DNA from: JAJCYK01 sp965212195
Lineage (GTDB): Bacteria; Bacteroidota; Bacteroidia; Cytophagales; Cyclobacteriaceae
DNA length: 64,000 bases
Assembly: GCA_965212195.1 (NCBI GenBank)
Contig: CBDBUW010000002.1
Span: 372,001-436,000 of the forward strand
Reading direction: 5' to 3'
Below the pieces are notes generated by a model. That model saw only the letters and a program-made list of their open reading frames with translations, did no database searches and had not been told where the DNA came from. The position numbers and the translations under genes were made by a program. This document shows positions 8,890 to 16,265 of this stretch, one piece after another. The first letter of the stretch is position 1. Every line of letters starts with the position of its first letter.

Positions 8890-9879
8890 ATGTCCACCCC
8901 CAATGATCAGCGTCGCCGATTTATAAAGTCAAGTTCCATGGCCCTATTAGGTGGAGTCCTTGTTGGATGCAACCAGCAAGCTTCCCCCATTCAGGAGGAG
9001 TCAAACTCTGAGCCTAAGCCTATGGCCAGGTCCACCAGAAACAATCCGATGGGAGTATCCAGCTATTCATTCTGGCAATTTAACGGACCTAAGGAGGCAG
9101 TAAACATGGAGAATTGCATTGAAAAAGCTGCCGCCATGGGGTTCGACGGTATTGAATTGCTGCTGGTACAAATGAGTTCTGAAGAACATTTTCATCTGCA
9201 GAAAATAAAGAAGAAAGCATTTCACAGTGGCTTAGATCTGTATGGATTCTCAACCCATCAGGGTTTTCTGAGACCGGACAAGGAATATCGTGATGAGAAC
9301 ATTAGGAAGACCATCCATCAAATCGAGCTAGCCTACGCTTTGGGTATCCCTACTATGAGGTTGAACACCGGCCGTTGGGGTACCATTGATAATTTCGACG
9401 AACTAATGGCCAATAAGGGAATTGAACCAATGATCGAGGGACATACAGAAGATGACGGTTTCAAATGGGTCATCGATTCCATCGAGCAATGCCTGCCCAC
9501 CGCCGAGAAATGCGGTGTGCAATTAGGATTGGAAAATCACTGGGGCTTGGGAAGAACCGCCGAAGGGGTTAAGAGAATTGTGGACAGCATCAATTCACCA
9601 TGGCTGGCCGTGACCCTGGACACCGGTAATTTTCTAGAGAATAGCTATGAGCAGATGGAATTATTAGCTCCTCAAGCAGTGTTGGTACAGGCCAAGACCT
9701 ACTATGGGGGCGGGAAGTGGTACACCCTGGATCTTGACTATAAGCGTATAGGTAATATCATGCGCAATGTGCAATATCGAGGTTATATCTCACTGGAGTT
9801 TGAGGGTCAGGAGGATCCGATGGAGGCCATTCCCAAGAGTTTGGAATTAATGAGGGATTCATTTTATTACGAAACTTAG
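8890..9879 (+). CDS. Exported sugar phosphate isomerase/epimerase-like TIM-barrel lipoprotein
   Basis: A 329-residue xylose-isomerase-like TIM barrel (AP endonuclease 2 fold). The start at ATG 8890 gives a twin-arginine-like leader (QRRRFIKSSSMALLGG) ending in a lipobox (GVLVGC), so the mature enzyme is probably a lipoprotein outside the cytoplasm; the longer frame from 8749 runs through the divergent promoter. Barrel motifs are 'NPMGVSSYSFWQF', 'MGFDGIELLL', 'LGLENHWGLG' (metal Glu and substrate His), 'VTLDTGNF' (metal Asp) and 'ISLEFEGQEDP' (final metal Glu). Exported members of this family act on sugars or inositols; the exact substrate is unknown. First gene of a likely three-gene operon. 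Confidence 0.85.
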   Translation: MSTPNDQRRRFIKSSSMALLGGVLVGCNQQASPIQEESNSEPKPMARSTRNNPMGVSSYSFWQFNGPKEAVNMENCIEKAAAMGFDGIELLLVQMSSEEHFHLQKIKKKAFHSGLDLYGFSTHQGFLRPDKEYRDENIRKTIHQIELAYALGIPTMRLNTGRWGTIDNFDELMANKGIEPMIEGHTEDDGFKWVIDSIEQCLPTAEKCGVQLGLENHWGLGRTAEGVKRIVDSINSPWLAVTLDTGNFLENSYEQMELLAPQAVLVQAKTYYGGGKWYTLDLDYKRIGNIMRNVQYRGYISLEFEGQEDPMEAIPKSLELMRDSFYYET

Positions 9880-9918
9880 CAGTATACGAGTACGTACCTG
9901 TAAAATTCCATTGAAGTC

Positions 9919-10251
9919 ATGAAAACTGAAGAATTGGTGATGAAATTCTGGAAATCCTGGCAATCTCCAGCTGATTGGCAAGAAATGAGAAGTTGCTTGA
10001 GTGATAATTATAATTTCGATGCAGGTATGTTTCAGGCTCACAGTGCTGAACAGTCTGTGGGTATCGCCCAAAAAGGTAATGCCTGGAAGGACGTGGAGTT
10101 ATTGGATATAATATGCCAGGATGATAAAGCTGCCATAATCTATCAAGGCACAGATACCCAAAGCGGCACCCGCTACCGTGTTTCCGAGTTTCTGAAGATC
10201 CAAGACGGTAAGATTCAATGCGGTTATGGAAATGTTGCTATTTTGCCTTAA
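9919..10251 (+). CDS. SnoaL/NTF2-like protein
   Basis: A 110-residue protein with the cone-shaped NTF2/SnoaL fold signature: an N-terminal helix ('VMKFWKSWQSPADWQEMRSCLSDNYNFDAG') followed by strands 'KAAIIYQGTDTQSGTRYRVSEFLKIQDGKIQCGYG'. No signal peptide. The fold serves as a binding or isomerase scaffold and no catalytic residues can be assigned. It sits 39 bases after the sugar-isomerase-like gene and 9 bases before the aminotransferase gene, so it is most likely co-transcribed with both. Confidence 0.7.
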   Translation: MKTEELVMKFWKSWQSPADWQEMRSCLSDNYNFDAGMFQAHSAEQSVGIAQKGNAWKDVELLDIICQDDKAAIIYQGTDTQSGTRYRVSEFLKIQDGKIQCGYGNVAILP

Positions 10252-10260
10252 ATTCAAATT

Positions 10261-11385
10261 ATGTGTGCTCTGAATCGAAGACAGTGGTTACAAAGAAGCT
10301 TATTGGCATCCTCAGCGGTATTGCTGTCAAGTCACACCAATCTGCTGAACCAGGCAGTTAGGGAGCTTAAAAATCCGGACCACCCTCTTTTGAGATTGAA
10401 CTGGAACGAAAACCCTTTGGGACCCCCTGAGAGTGCCGTAAGGGCGGTTACGGAAGCCCTGGTGGAAGCCAATCGCTACCCGGACTTTAAGATCGCAGCA
10501 CTTAAAAAGAAGCTTGCTCAGCGACATCAAGTTAATGAAGATGAATTGATGATAACGGCAGGTTCCACAGAGCTCCTAAGCTTGCTGGGCCAGCATGTTG
10601 GTCTGCAAAAAGGAGAGATCCTTACCCCCTGGCCCTCCTTTCCTACCTTGATCCGTTTCGGCGAGCTTAGTGGCGCGACCATTAAAAAGGTTGACCTTAA
10701 TTCGCAGGGAGTCATTGACCTGGAAGATTTAAAACAAGCCATATCCCAGAACACTACCCTGATTTTCTTGTGTAATCCCAACAACCCGCCATCCACAGAA
10801 GTGAGGCATGAGGATTTGGTGGAGTTTTGCAAAATGGTGCCTTCCGGAGTTTTGCTTTGTGTAGACGAGGCTTATATCCAATATTCAGAAAAAGGAGAAG
10901 CGGGAAGTGTCATAAAGCTGATTAGAGATATGCCAAACCTGGTGGTTTGTCGTACTTTTTCAAAGGCCTACGGCCTGGCGGGATTACGCATTGGCTATGG
11001 ACTATCTCAAAAGGCCAATATTGATGCCCTGCGCAGTCGTCATTTAGGTTTTGAACTTTCTGCAGGTATTGCCCCGGTAACCGGAGCAATGGCCGCTTTG
11101 GACGATAGCAAATTCCTCCAACAGTGTATCGACGCCAACCAAAAAGGGCGTCATATCCTCTATGAAGCCTTTGATAAATGGGGGGTGGGGTACAATAGGT
11201 CCGCGACCAATTTTGTTTATGCCAAAAGCGACCGGTTCCATAAAGAGGTGGTGGCCAAATTGAGAAAGGAAGAAGTGCTAATATCACAATGGCCAGGGAT
11301 CATGACCGGTCATATAAGGATAAGCATCGGCAAAGAACAAGAAATGCATCAATTCATTGAAGCGGTGGAGAAGCATCTGATCTAA
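10261..11385 (+). CDS. Exported HisC-like class I/II PLP aminotransferase
   Basis: A 374-residue fold-type I PLP enzyme most like histidinol-phosphate aminotransferase. Landmarks are 'LNWNENPLGPP', 'ANRYPDF', 'TAGSTELLSLL', 'FLCNPNNPP' (Asn contacting PLP), 'CVDEAYIQYS' (Asp contacting the ring nitrogen), 'RTFSKAYGLAGLRIGYG' (Schiff-base Lys) and a C-terminal 'HIRISIGK' Arg. Unusually for HisC it begins with a twin-arginine-like leader (NRRQWLQRSLLASSAVLLSS), implying action outside the cytoplasm, so it is unlikely to serve histidine biosynthesis. It follows the SnoaL gene by 9 bases. Confidence 0.85.
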   Translation: MCALNRRQWLQRSLLASSAVLLSSHTNLLNQAVRELKNPDHPLLRLNWNENPLGPPESAVRAVTEALVEANRYPDFKIAALKKKLAQRHQVNEDELMITAGSTELLSLLGQHVGLQKGEILTPWPSFPTLIRFGELSGATIKKVDLNSQGVIDLEDLKQAISQNTTLIFLCNPNNPPSTEVRHEDLVEFCKMVPSGVLLCVDEAYIQYSEKGEAGSVIKLIRDMPNLVVCRTFSKAYGLAGLRIGYGLSQKANIDALRSRHLGFELSAGIAPVTGAMAALDDSKFLQQCIDANQKGRHILYEAFDKWGVGYNRSATNFVYAKSDRFHKEVVAKLRKEEVLISQWPGIMTGHIRISIGKEQEMHQFIEAVEKHLI

Positions 11386-11414
11386 TTCGATCTTCTTTAA
11401 GGGCAATTGATTTT

Positions 11415-11432
11415 TTACCGACCGTTCGGTAA
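11415..11432. promoter_or_regulatory. TetR operator 1, upstream of the regulator gene
   Basis: The sequence TTACCGACCGTTCGGTAA has 8-base arms around a 2-base centre with one arm mismatch. It lies 31 bases before the start of the TetR gene and matches the second operator at 12043-12060 at 16 of 18 positions, which points to autoregulation. Confidence 0.75.
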
Positions 11433-11462
11433 CCTTTTTCTTTTTCATTCGTAAGTATACCT

Positions 11463-12023
11463 ATGAGACCCCAAAAAATAAGTGATCAGGAACTAATGGA
11501 AGGACTATTCGAAGTTCTCCGATCCGAAGGATACCAGGGGTCGGGCATGATGGATCTGGCGGCAGCCACCGGTTTGAAGAAAGCCAGTTTGTATCATCGA
11601 TTTCCTGGAGGGAAAAAGCAGATCACCGAGGAAGTGCTCAATTATGCCCTGGATTGGTCGGAAACCCATATAGTTTCGGTGCTCTCAAATTCTGAGGTTG
11701 AACCGGAAAAAAGGCTTGCTCAAGCTTTGAAGAATATAAAGGCATTATATCGACAAGGTTCCTCTATCTGCATATTTCGCACATTAGCTACAGAAAATGG
11801 CATGGATCTTTTTGGAGATCAACTACAGGCAGGGATAGAAATGTGGATTAAGGCCTTTGAGTCCGTTGGCAAGGATCTGGGATTCAGAAGACGAGAGTAC
11901 CGACAAATGGCCCTGGACACAGTTATTAAAATCCAAGGTTCGTTGGTGCTGGCGAAAACCATGCAGACCAATCGGCCTTTTCAAGCCACTATGGAACAAA
12001 TTCGTAAGTCTTATTTAACATAA
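11463..12023 (+). CDS. TetR-family transcriptional repressor
   Basis: A 186-residue regulator with the TetR helix-turn-helix near residues 25-50 ('GSGMMDLAAATGLKKASLYHRFPGGKKQI'). The C-terminal ligand-binding domain resembles the YxaF/LmrA-type ('SICIFRTLATENG...'). ATG 11463 is the first start and gives a normal length. Near-identical palindromes lie just upstream (11415-11432) and just downstream in front of the hydrolase gene (12043-12060), so it probably controls itself and the two following genes. The inducer is unknown; by analogy with this group it may be the substrate of the hydrolase. Confidence 0.88.
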   Translation: MRPQKISDQELMEGLFEVLRSEGYQGSGMMDLAAATGLKKASLYHRFPGGKKQITEEVLNYALDWSETHIVSVLSNSEVEPEKRLAQALKNIKALYRQGSSICIFRTLATENGMDLFGDQLQAGIEMWIKAFESVGKDLGFRRREYRQMALDTVIKIQGSLVLAKTMQTNRPFQATMEQIRKSYLT

Positions 12024-12042
12024 AAATTTTTATCAAAGTTTT

Positions 12043-12060
12043 TTACCGAATGTTCGGTAA
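12043..12060. promoter_or_regulatory. TetR operator 2, upstream of the hydrolase gene
   Basis: The sequence TTACCGAATGTTCGGTAA is a perfect inverted repeat with 8-base arms and a TG centre. It ends 17 bases before the hydrolase start and is the better copy of the motif at 11415-11432. A promoter for the downstream genes probably lies within or beside it. Confidence 0.78.
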
Positions 12061-12077
12061 ATTTAAATCAAATTATC

Positions 12078-13049
12078 ATGACCACACAAAACCAACGTAA
12101 ACGAAATGCTCCTCCTGGATATCAAGGATGGCTGGTAATCATTGCCGCCTTATTGTTGACCTTGCCGCTACGGGCCCTTGATAATAATATCACCCGCTAT
12201 CGCACTGTCGAAATTGATGGGGTGGAAATATTCTATCGCGAAGCCGGATCACCGGAGGCCCCTACTCTATTATTGCTGCATGGGTACCCCACATCTTCCC
12301 ATATGTTTCGAAATCTTATGAGGGATCTCTCGGATCAATACCACTTGATTGCACCGGACTATCCAGGTTATGGCCGTAGTGAACAACCCCCGATGGACGA
12401 GTTTGCCTATACTTTCGATAATATGGCTAATCTCATGGAAAAACTTCTGGATCAGTTGGTGATAGACAAGTTCAGTATCTACCTAATGGACTATGGGGCG
12501 CCTATTGGTTATCGCATAGCCGCTAAAAATCCCCAACGGGTGCAGGCCCTGATTGTGCAAAACGGTAATGCCTATGAAGAAGGACTGAGAGACTTCTGGA
12601 TCCCTCTGAAAAAGTATTGGAATGAATATACCGTAGAAAATGGAAAACCACTAGAAGGCTTCCATTCTCCAGCCGGCCTTAAATGGCAATATACTCATGG
12701 TGTTCAGGACTCTACCACCATAAGCCCCGACAATTGGGAAGTGGACCTTCGTCACCTGTCACGCCCAGGAAATAATGATATCCAGCTGGCCATGTTTTAC
12801 GATTATCGAACCAATGTGCCTTTATACCCCCAATGGCAGGAGTATTTCCGAAAGTTTCAGCCTCCTACTTTAATTGTTTGGGGAAAACATGATTACATCT
12901 TTCCAGCGGATGGGGCTTTCCCCTACCGGCGCGACTTGCAGAATGTAGAATTACACCTCTTAGATACCGGGCATTTTGCCCTGGAAGAAAAGGGAGTGGA
13001 AATCGCTTCCTACATCCGGTCATTTCTGACCAAAAACAATATTAAATAA
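12078..13049 (+). CDS. Membrane-anchored alpha/beta hydrolase (haloalkane dehalogenase/epoxide hydrolase type)
   Basis: A 323-residue alpha/beta hydrolase with an N-terminal hydrophobic segment (about residues 17-33) that would export or anchor it. The oxyanion motif is 'HGYPTSS' (68-74). The nucleophile elbow is Y-L-M-D-Y-G with Asp138 in place of Ser, the arrangement of haloalkane dehalogenases and epoxide hydrolases. Likely partners are the Asp in 'WGKHDYIFP' and the His in 'DTGHFALEEKG'. Its position behind a TetR operator suggests induction by the compound it detoxifies. Whether it cleaves halides or epoxides cannot be told from sequence. Confidence 0.85.
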   Translation: MTTQNQRKRNAPPGYQGWLVIIAALLLTLPLRALDNNITRYRTVEIDGVEIFYREAGSPEAPTLLLLHGYPTSSHMFRNLMRDLSDQYHLIAPDYPGYGRSEQPPMDEFAYTFDNMANLMEKLLDQLVIDKFSIYLMDYGAPIGYRIAAKNPQRVQALIVQNGNAYEEGLRDFWIPLKKYWNEYTVENGKPLEGFHSPAGLKWQYTHGVQDSTTISPDNWEVDLRHLSRPGNNDIQLAMFYDYRTNVPLYPQWQEYFRKFQPPTLIVWGKHDYIFPADGAFPYRRDLQNVELHLLDTGHFALEEKGVEIASYIRSFLTKNNIK

Positions 13050-13056
13050 TATCACT

Positions 13057-13082
13057 GGGAGTCCCGACTGATCGGGACTCCC
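13057..13082. other. Perfect 11-bp hairpin between hydrolase and FMN-protein genes
   Basis: GGGAGTCCCGA (13057-13067), a CTGA loop, and TCGGGACTCCC (13072-13082) form a strong stem-loop in the 48-base gap between the two genes. No T-run follows, so it may act as an mRNA processing or stability element rather than a full terminator. Confidence 0.55.
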
Positions 13083-13097
13083 TAAATCCTCCATATC

Positions 13098-13688
13098 ATG
13101 ACACGCAGCTTCACAAAAATTGCTTTTACCGATAGTGTTAAAGCGGCTCAGAAAAAATACGGTTCCAAAGAGATCTATCAAAATGCCGGTGATTTTGGTC
13201 CATCCAAGCTATATCAGAAAGAGATCTCTTTTATCGAGCAACGCGATAGCTTCTATCTTTCTACAGTGGGCCAGAACGGATGGCCATATGTACAATTCCG
13301 TGGAGGTCCCAAAGGGTTTCTTAAGGTACTGGATGAAGCAACTATTGGGTACGCCGATTTTAGGGGGAACCTGCAATATATAAGTACCGGCAATTTAGCG
13401 GCGGATAATCGTGCCGCCCTAATTTTGCTGGACTACCCCACTCGTCGTCGTTTGAAGATCTGGGCCCGGACCGAAATTCTGGACCCAGCCGCCTACCCTG
13501 ATTATATGAAGAAAATAAGTGACCCTCATTACGGGGCCCAGATAGAACGATTGATGATCTTTAAACTTGAGGCCTTCGACTGGAATTGCCCTCAGCATAT
13601 AACTCCCCGATATACCATAGATGAGATTAGGAGTCTGATTAAAACAAACCCAGAGGTTCTGAAAGATGTTATTCCCTTACTGGGATAA
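13098..13688 (+). CDS. Pyridoxamine 5'-phosphate oxidase-like FMN split-barrel protein
   Basis: A 196-residue flavin-binding split barrel. The hallmark is 'FIEQRDSFYLSTVGQNGWPYVQFRGGPKGFLKVLDEATIGYADFRGN' (residues about 50-98), followed by 'DNRAALILLDYPTRRRLKIWARTEI'. Members oxidise or reduce small compounds with FMN or F420, and many relatives sit beside detoxification genes. It is the last gene after TetR and the alpha/beta hydrolase and is probably in the same regulon, although the hairpin in the preceding gap may lower its expression. Confidence 0.85.
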   Translation: MTRSFTKIAFTDSVKAAQKKYGSKEIYQNAGDFGPSKLYQKEISFIEQRDSFYLSTVGQNGWPYVQFRGGPKGFLKVLDEATIGYADFRGNLQYISTGNLAADNRAALILLDYPTRRRLKIWARTEILDPAAYPDYMKKISDPHYGAQIERLMIFKLEAFDWNCPQHITPRYTIDEIRSLIKTNPEVLKDVIPLLG

Positions 13689-13718
13689 TCATTTAGCTGA
13701 AATGATTTGCAGGTTTTT
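13687..13718 (+). terminator. Possible weak terminator after the FMN-protein gene
   Basis: AATCATTT (13687-13694) and AAATGATT (13700-13707) form a perfect 8-bp stem with an AGCTG loop, starting within the stop codon. A run of six T follows at 13713-13718, five bases past the stem. AT-rich stem and offset T-run make it weak. Confidence 0.3.
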
Positions 13719-13840
13719 TATCATGCAGCCAGTGGCGAAACCAGCTGTTCCCCTGATCTTTTGGTTTTTAAATTATGGTTGAGCGCAGGTAAAACCAAAT
13801 GTGCCTGAATGTGCGGTTGGTTTCTGTGTAACGGCAGAAT

Positions 13841-13912
13841 ACCTAACGGTCTCGCATACACGGCGTAGCCCGTTTTTACTGGCTATGAATGTTATATGCT
13901 TTGTTCTATGGC
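13841..13912. repeat. attC-like bulged hairpin, left side of AT-rich island
   Basis: Outer ends are ACCTAAC (13841-13847, a fit to the integron core RYYYAAC) and GTTCTATGGC (13903-13912). Inner pairings are GCATA/TATGC (13854-13858 with 13895-13899) and TAGCC/GGCTA (13866-13870 with 13881-13885), leaving bulges as in integron attC sites. The 10-mer GTTCTATGGC recurs in inverse orientation at 15895-15904. No integrase gene is in the window, so this could instead be a Bacteroidota repeat family. The rest of the 13689-13927 gap holds nothing recognisable. Confidence 0.4.
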
Positions 13913-13927
13913 GTTTTATTTGAGTAA

Positions 13928-14986
13928 TTACTTTTTCAATATCTTATCTATAATGGCTTTGGTCACCTCCTGAGTAGATGCTTTTCCGCCTAAATCTCTA
14001 GTAAGTATCTCTCCCTCTTTTATGTTATTTTCAATAGCCTCCATCAGCAAGTTTGCGGCTTCAAACTCACCCAAATGGTCTAGCATCATTTTGGCTGTCC
14101 AGAAACAGGCAATTGGGTTAGCAATATTTAGTCCCGCAATGTCAGGGGCACTTCCATGTACGGGTTCAAACATACTTGGATAGTCCTGTTCCGGGTTGAT
14201 ATTAGCACCTGCAGCAATACCCATTCCTCCAACCACCGCAGGTCCTAAATCGGACAAAATATCGCCAAATAAATTGCTGGCAACCACTACATCAAACCAG
14301 TCAGGATGTTGAACAAAATGAGCTGTTAGAATGTCAATATGAAATTGGTCCTTTTCAACCTGCGGATAAGCTTTTCCAATTGTTTGAAATCTTTGATCCC
14401 AAAACGGCATAGTATGGAGAATCCCATTGGACTTACTGGCACTTGTAATTTTCTTTCTTCTCATATTCGCTAATTCAAAAGCGAACTTCATTACCTTGTC
14501 AACACCCTTTTTGGTAAAAATACTTTCTTGAAAAACCACTTCATTTTCCGTGCCTTGGTAGATTTTGCCCCCGGCGTTAGAATATTCTCCTTCATTATTT
14601 TCTCGTACAATGCAAAAGTCCACCTTACCTGGATTTTTCAAAGGAGATGAAATTCCTTCCAAGAGACGTACCGGGCGAAGATTGACATATTGCTGAAAAG
14701 TTCTTCGAATAGGAATCAATAATCCCCATAAGGAAACATGATCAGGAACCCCAGGATAACCTACGGCTCCTAAAAAGATACTGTCACTATCTCTTAATCG
14801 ATCTAACCCATCATCGGGCATCATTTTACTATGTTTAATATAATGCTCGCAACCGTAATCATAATTCTCAAAGTTGAAGGAAAAACCACATTGGGCAGCT
14901 ATAGCTTCCAACACTTTTATTGATTCTGGAATAACTTCCTTTCCGATTCCGTCGCCTGCGATGATAGCTATTTGGTAAGATTTCAT
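13928..14986 (-). CDS. Tartrate/D-malate dehydrogenase-like beta-decarboxylating dehydrogenase
   Basis: A 352-residue NAD-dependent enzyme of the isocitrate/isopropylmalate dehydrogenase superfamily, closest by eye to the TtuC/DmlA group: 'IIAGDGIGKEVIPE', 'SLWGLLIPIRRTFQQYVNLRPVRLL' (substrate-binding Arg residues with the 'LWGLLIPIRR' of the D-malate group), 'CIVRENNEGEYS', 'SNLFGDILSDLGP' (metal Asp), 'FEPVHGSAPDIAG' (NAD pocket). It would oxidise and decarboxylate D-malate or tartrate to pyruvate or hydroxy-acids. It follows the dehalogenase-like gene by 5 bases and lies in an AT-richer segment bounded by attC-like hairpins, suggesting transfer. Confidence 0.87.
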   Translation of the reverse strand: MKSYQIAIIAGDGIGKEVIPESIKVLEAIAAQCGFSFNFENYDYGCEHYIKHSKMMPDDGLDRLRDSDSIFLGAVGYPGVPDHVSLWGLLIPIRRTFQQYVNLRPVRLLEGISSPLKNPGKVDFCIVRENNEGEYSNAGGKIYQGTENEVVFQESIFTKKGVDKVMKFAFELANMRRKKITSASKSNGILHTMPFWDQRFQTIGKAYPQVEKDQFHIDILTAHFVQHPDWFDVVVASNLFGDILSDLGPAVVGGMGIAAGANINPEQDYPSMFEPVHGSAPDIAGLNIANPIACFWTAKMMLDHLGEFEAANLLMEAIENNIKEGEILTRDLGGKASTQEVTKAIIDKILKK

Positions 14987-14991
14987 TTACC

Positions 14992-15867
14992 CTATTTGGT
15001 TAAAAATTCAAGCAAGGCATTTAACGTTTCTTCAGGTGCCTCTTCCGACAAATAATGCCCAGAACTAATTCCATATCCCCGAACAGAATCTGCCCATTTA
15101 GACCATTCTCCAATCACATCATATTTTCTTCCCACAAACCCCTTCTTACCCCAAAGACAAAGGACAGGACATTTTATTTTGTTTCCATTGACTAAGTCGA
15201 CTTGGTCATGCTCAATATCAATGGTAGCGGATGCTCTGTAATCTTCACAACTGGCATGAATGGTTTCGGGTGTCAAACATCTAAGGTATTCATTAAATGC
15301 CTCTTTGGTAAAAGCACTATCATCTCTTCCCCATTGCCCAAATTTCTTTTCTAAGAAATACAAGGGATTTTGACCAATCATTTTTTCCGGTATGTCGTAA
15401 GGCTGAATCAAGAAAAACCAATGATAGTAGGCAGTGGCAAATTCCATGTCGGTCGTCTTATACATGGAATAAGTGGGTGCAATATCCATTACGACTAATT
15501 TCTCAATCACATCTGGGTGGTCCAAAGCCATCCGATGTCCAACACGACCACCCCTGTCATGACCAACCAATTGAAATTTATTAAATCCCAGAAATTGCAT
15601 CAACTGAACTTGATCATTTCCACTTGCCCTTTTAGAATAGGGTGTATGAGTATCATTGGTGGGCGGCTTACCACTATCCCCATAGCCTCTTAAATCACTT
15701 GCAACAACTGTATAATGCTCTGCTAATTGGTCAGCAATTTTATGCCACATAACATGAGTTTGAGGATAACCATGTAGTAAAAGAAGTGCCGGTCCACTTC
15801 CGCCAATAACATAATTGATCTTTAATTCATCAATATCTACAGTTGATTTTTTAAATTGATCGAACAT
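14992..15867 (-). CDS. Fluoroacetate (haloacetate) dehalogenase-like alpha/beta hydrolase
   Basis: A 291-residue alpha/beta hydrolase that carries the full residue set known for fluoroacetate dehalogenases: nucleophile Asp104 with Arg105 and Arg108 in 'GHDRGGRVGHRMALDHP', acid Asp128 in 'VVMDIAPT', halide-pocket His149-Trp150 in 'YYHWFF', a Tyr in 'CEDYRA', and catalytic His271 in 'SSGHYLSEEAPEE'. Positions of Asp104, Asp128, His149, Trp150 and His271 match those I recall for the Burkholderia FAc-DEX enzyme. No signal peptide, so cytosolic. Predicted reaction: hydrolysis of haloacetate to glycolate and halide; activity on C-F bonds needs assay. First gene of a pair with the malate/tartrate dehydrogenase-like gene. 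Confidence 0.85.
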   Translation of the reverse strand: MFDQFKKSTVDIDELKINYVIGGSGPALLLLHGYPQTHVMWHKIADQLAEHYTVVASDLRGYGDSGKPPTNDTHTPYSKRASGNDQVQLMQFLGFNKFQLVGHDRGGRVGHRMALDHPDVIEKLVVMDIAPTYSMYKTTDMEFATAYYHWFFLIQPYDIPEKMIGQNPLYFLEKKFGQWGRDDSAFTKEAFNEYLRCLTPETIHASCEDYRASATIDIEHDQVDLVNGNKIKCPVLCLWGKKGFVGRKYDVIGEWSKWADSVRGYGISSGHYLSEEAPEETLNALLEFLTK

Positions 15868-15893
15868 TTCATTTCATATTTCTTGGGTTCAAA

Positions 15894-15949
15894 TGCCATA
15901 GAACGTTCAGTGTATGGTGTGTTTTAATGCATTATATACATTGTTGGCA
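15894..15949. repeat. attC-like bulged hairpin, right side of AT-rich island
   Basis: The plus strand runs from TGCCATAGAAC (15894-15904) to GTTGGCA (15943-15949). TGCC/GGCA and AAC/GTT pair with a four-base ATAG bulge, and GTGTAT (about 15910-15915) can pair with ATATAC (15934-15939). It shares GCCATAGAAC with the left element in inverted orientation. The outer GTTGGCA only loosely fits the integron core GTTRRRY. The element encodes the C-terminus of the small membrane protein at 15907-16143. Confidence 0.4.
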
Positions 15950-16143
15950 GTAGTTATTTTTTGAATTTTTTGGATGATCCTTACTAAATAAGCTCCAGCA
16001 AATGCCATCGGTAATGATTGAAGCCCACTGAATATAACTTCGAATGGCGCAAGATTATGTGATGTTGAATCCCAAAATGTTACGTCATAAACTATTCGAA
16101 TAATTACGGCTAGAATAACTCCTAATGTAATTAATAATCCCAC
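15907..16143 (-). CDS. Small membrane protein of unknown function, C-terminus inside attC-like repeat
   Basis: A 78-residue protein with two predicted membrane helices (about residues 2-20 and 35-55). The only frame-opening start is GTG at 16143. Its last about 14 residues (T-T-A-N-N-V-Y-N-A-L-K-H-T-I-H) are encoded by the attC-like hairpin, as expected for a cassette gene whose stop falls in the recombination site, or for a gene fused to a repeat. Unrecognised family. Confidence 0.45.
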   Translation of the reverse strand: MGLLITLGVILAVIIRIVYDVTFWDSTSHNLAPFEVIFSGLQSLPMAFAGAYLVRIIQKIQKITTANNVYNALKHTIH

Positions 16144-16220
16144 TTTCTAAGGCTTTTGATTGAAAACAACACTGAGAATAAAGATCCAATTAAGGTTCCA
16201 GAGCCAACCAAGAGCCGCAT
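16131..16220 (-). CDS. Possible 29-residue hydrophobic peptide
   Basis: ATG at 16220 opens a frame MRLLVGSGTLIGSLFSVLF... ending WDY-TAA at 16131-16133, one membrane helix. It overlaps the GTG start of the next small membrane protein in another frame (16131-16143), an arrangement compatible with translational coupling. The frame is open for about 10 codons upstream without an ATG, so it may be the tail of something longer. Weak call. Confidence 0.25.
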   Translation of the reverse strand: MRLLVGSGTLIGSLFSVLFSIKSLRKWDY

Positions 16221-16265
16221 TTGAATTTCTAAAAAATTTATCTCATCGTATGGAATCCGCCAATA

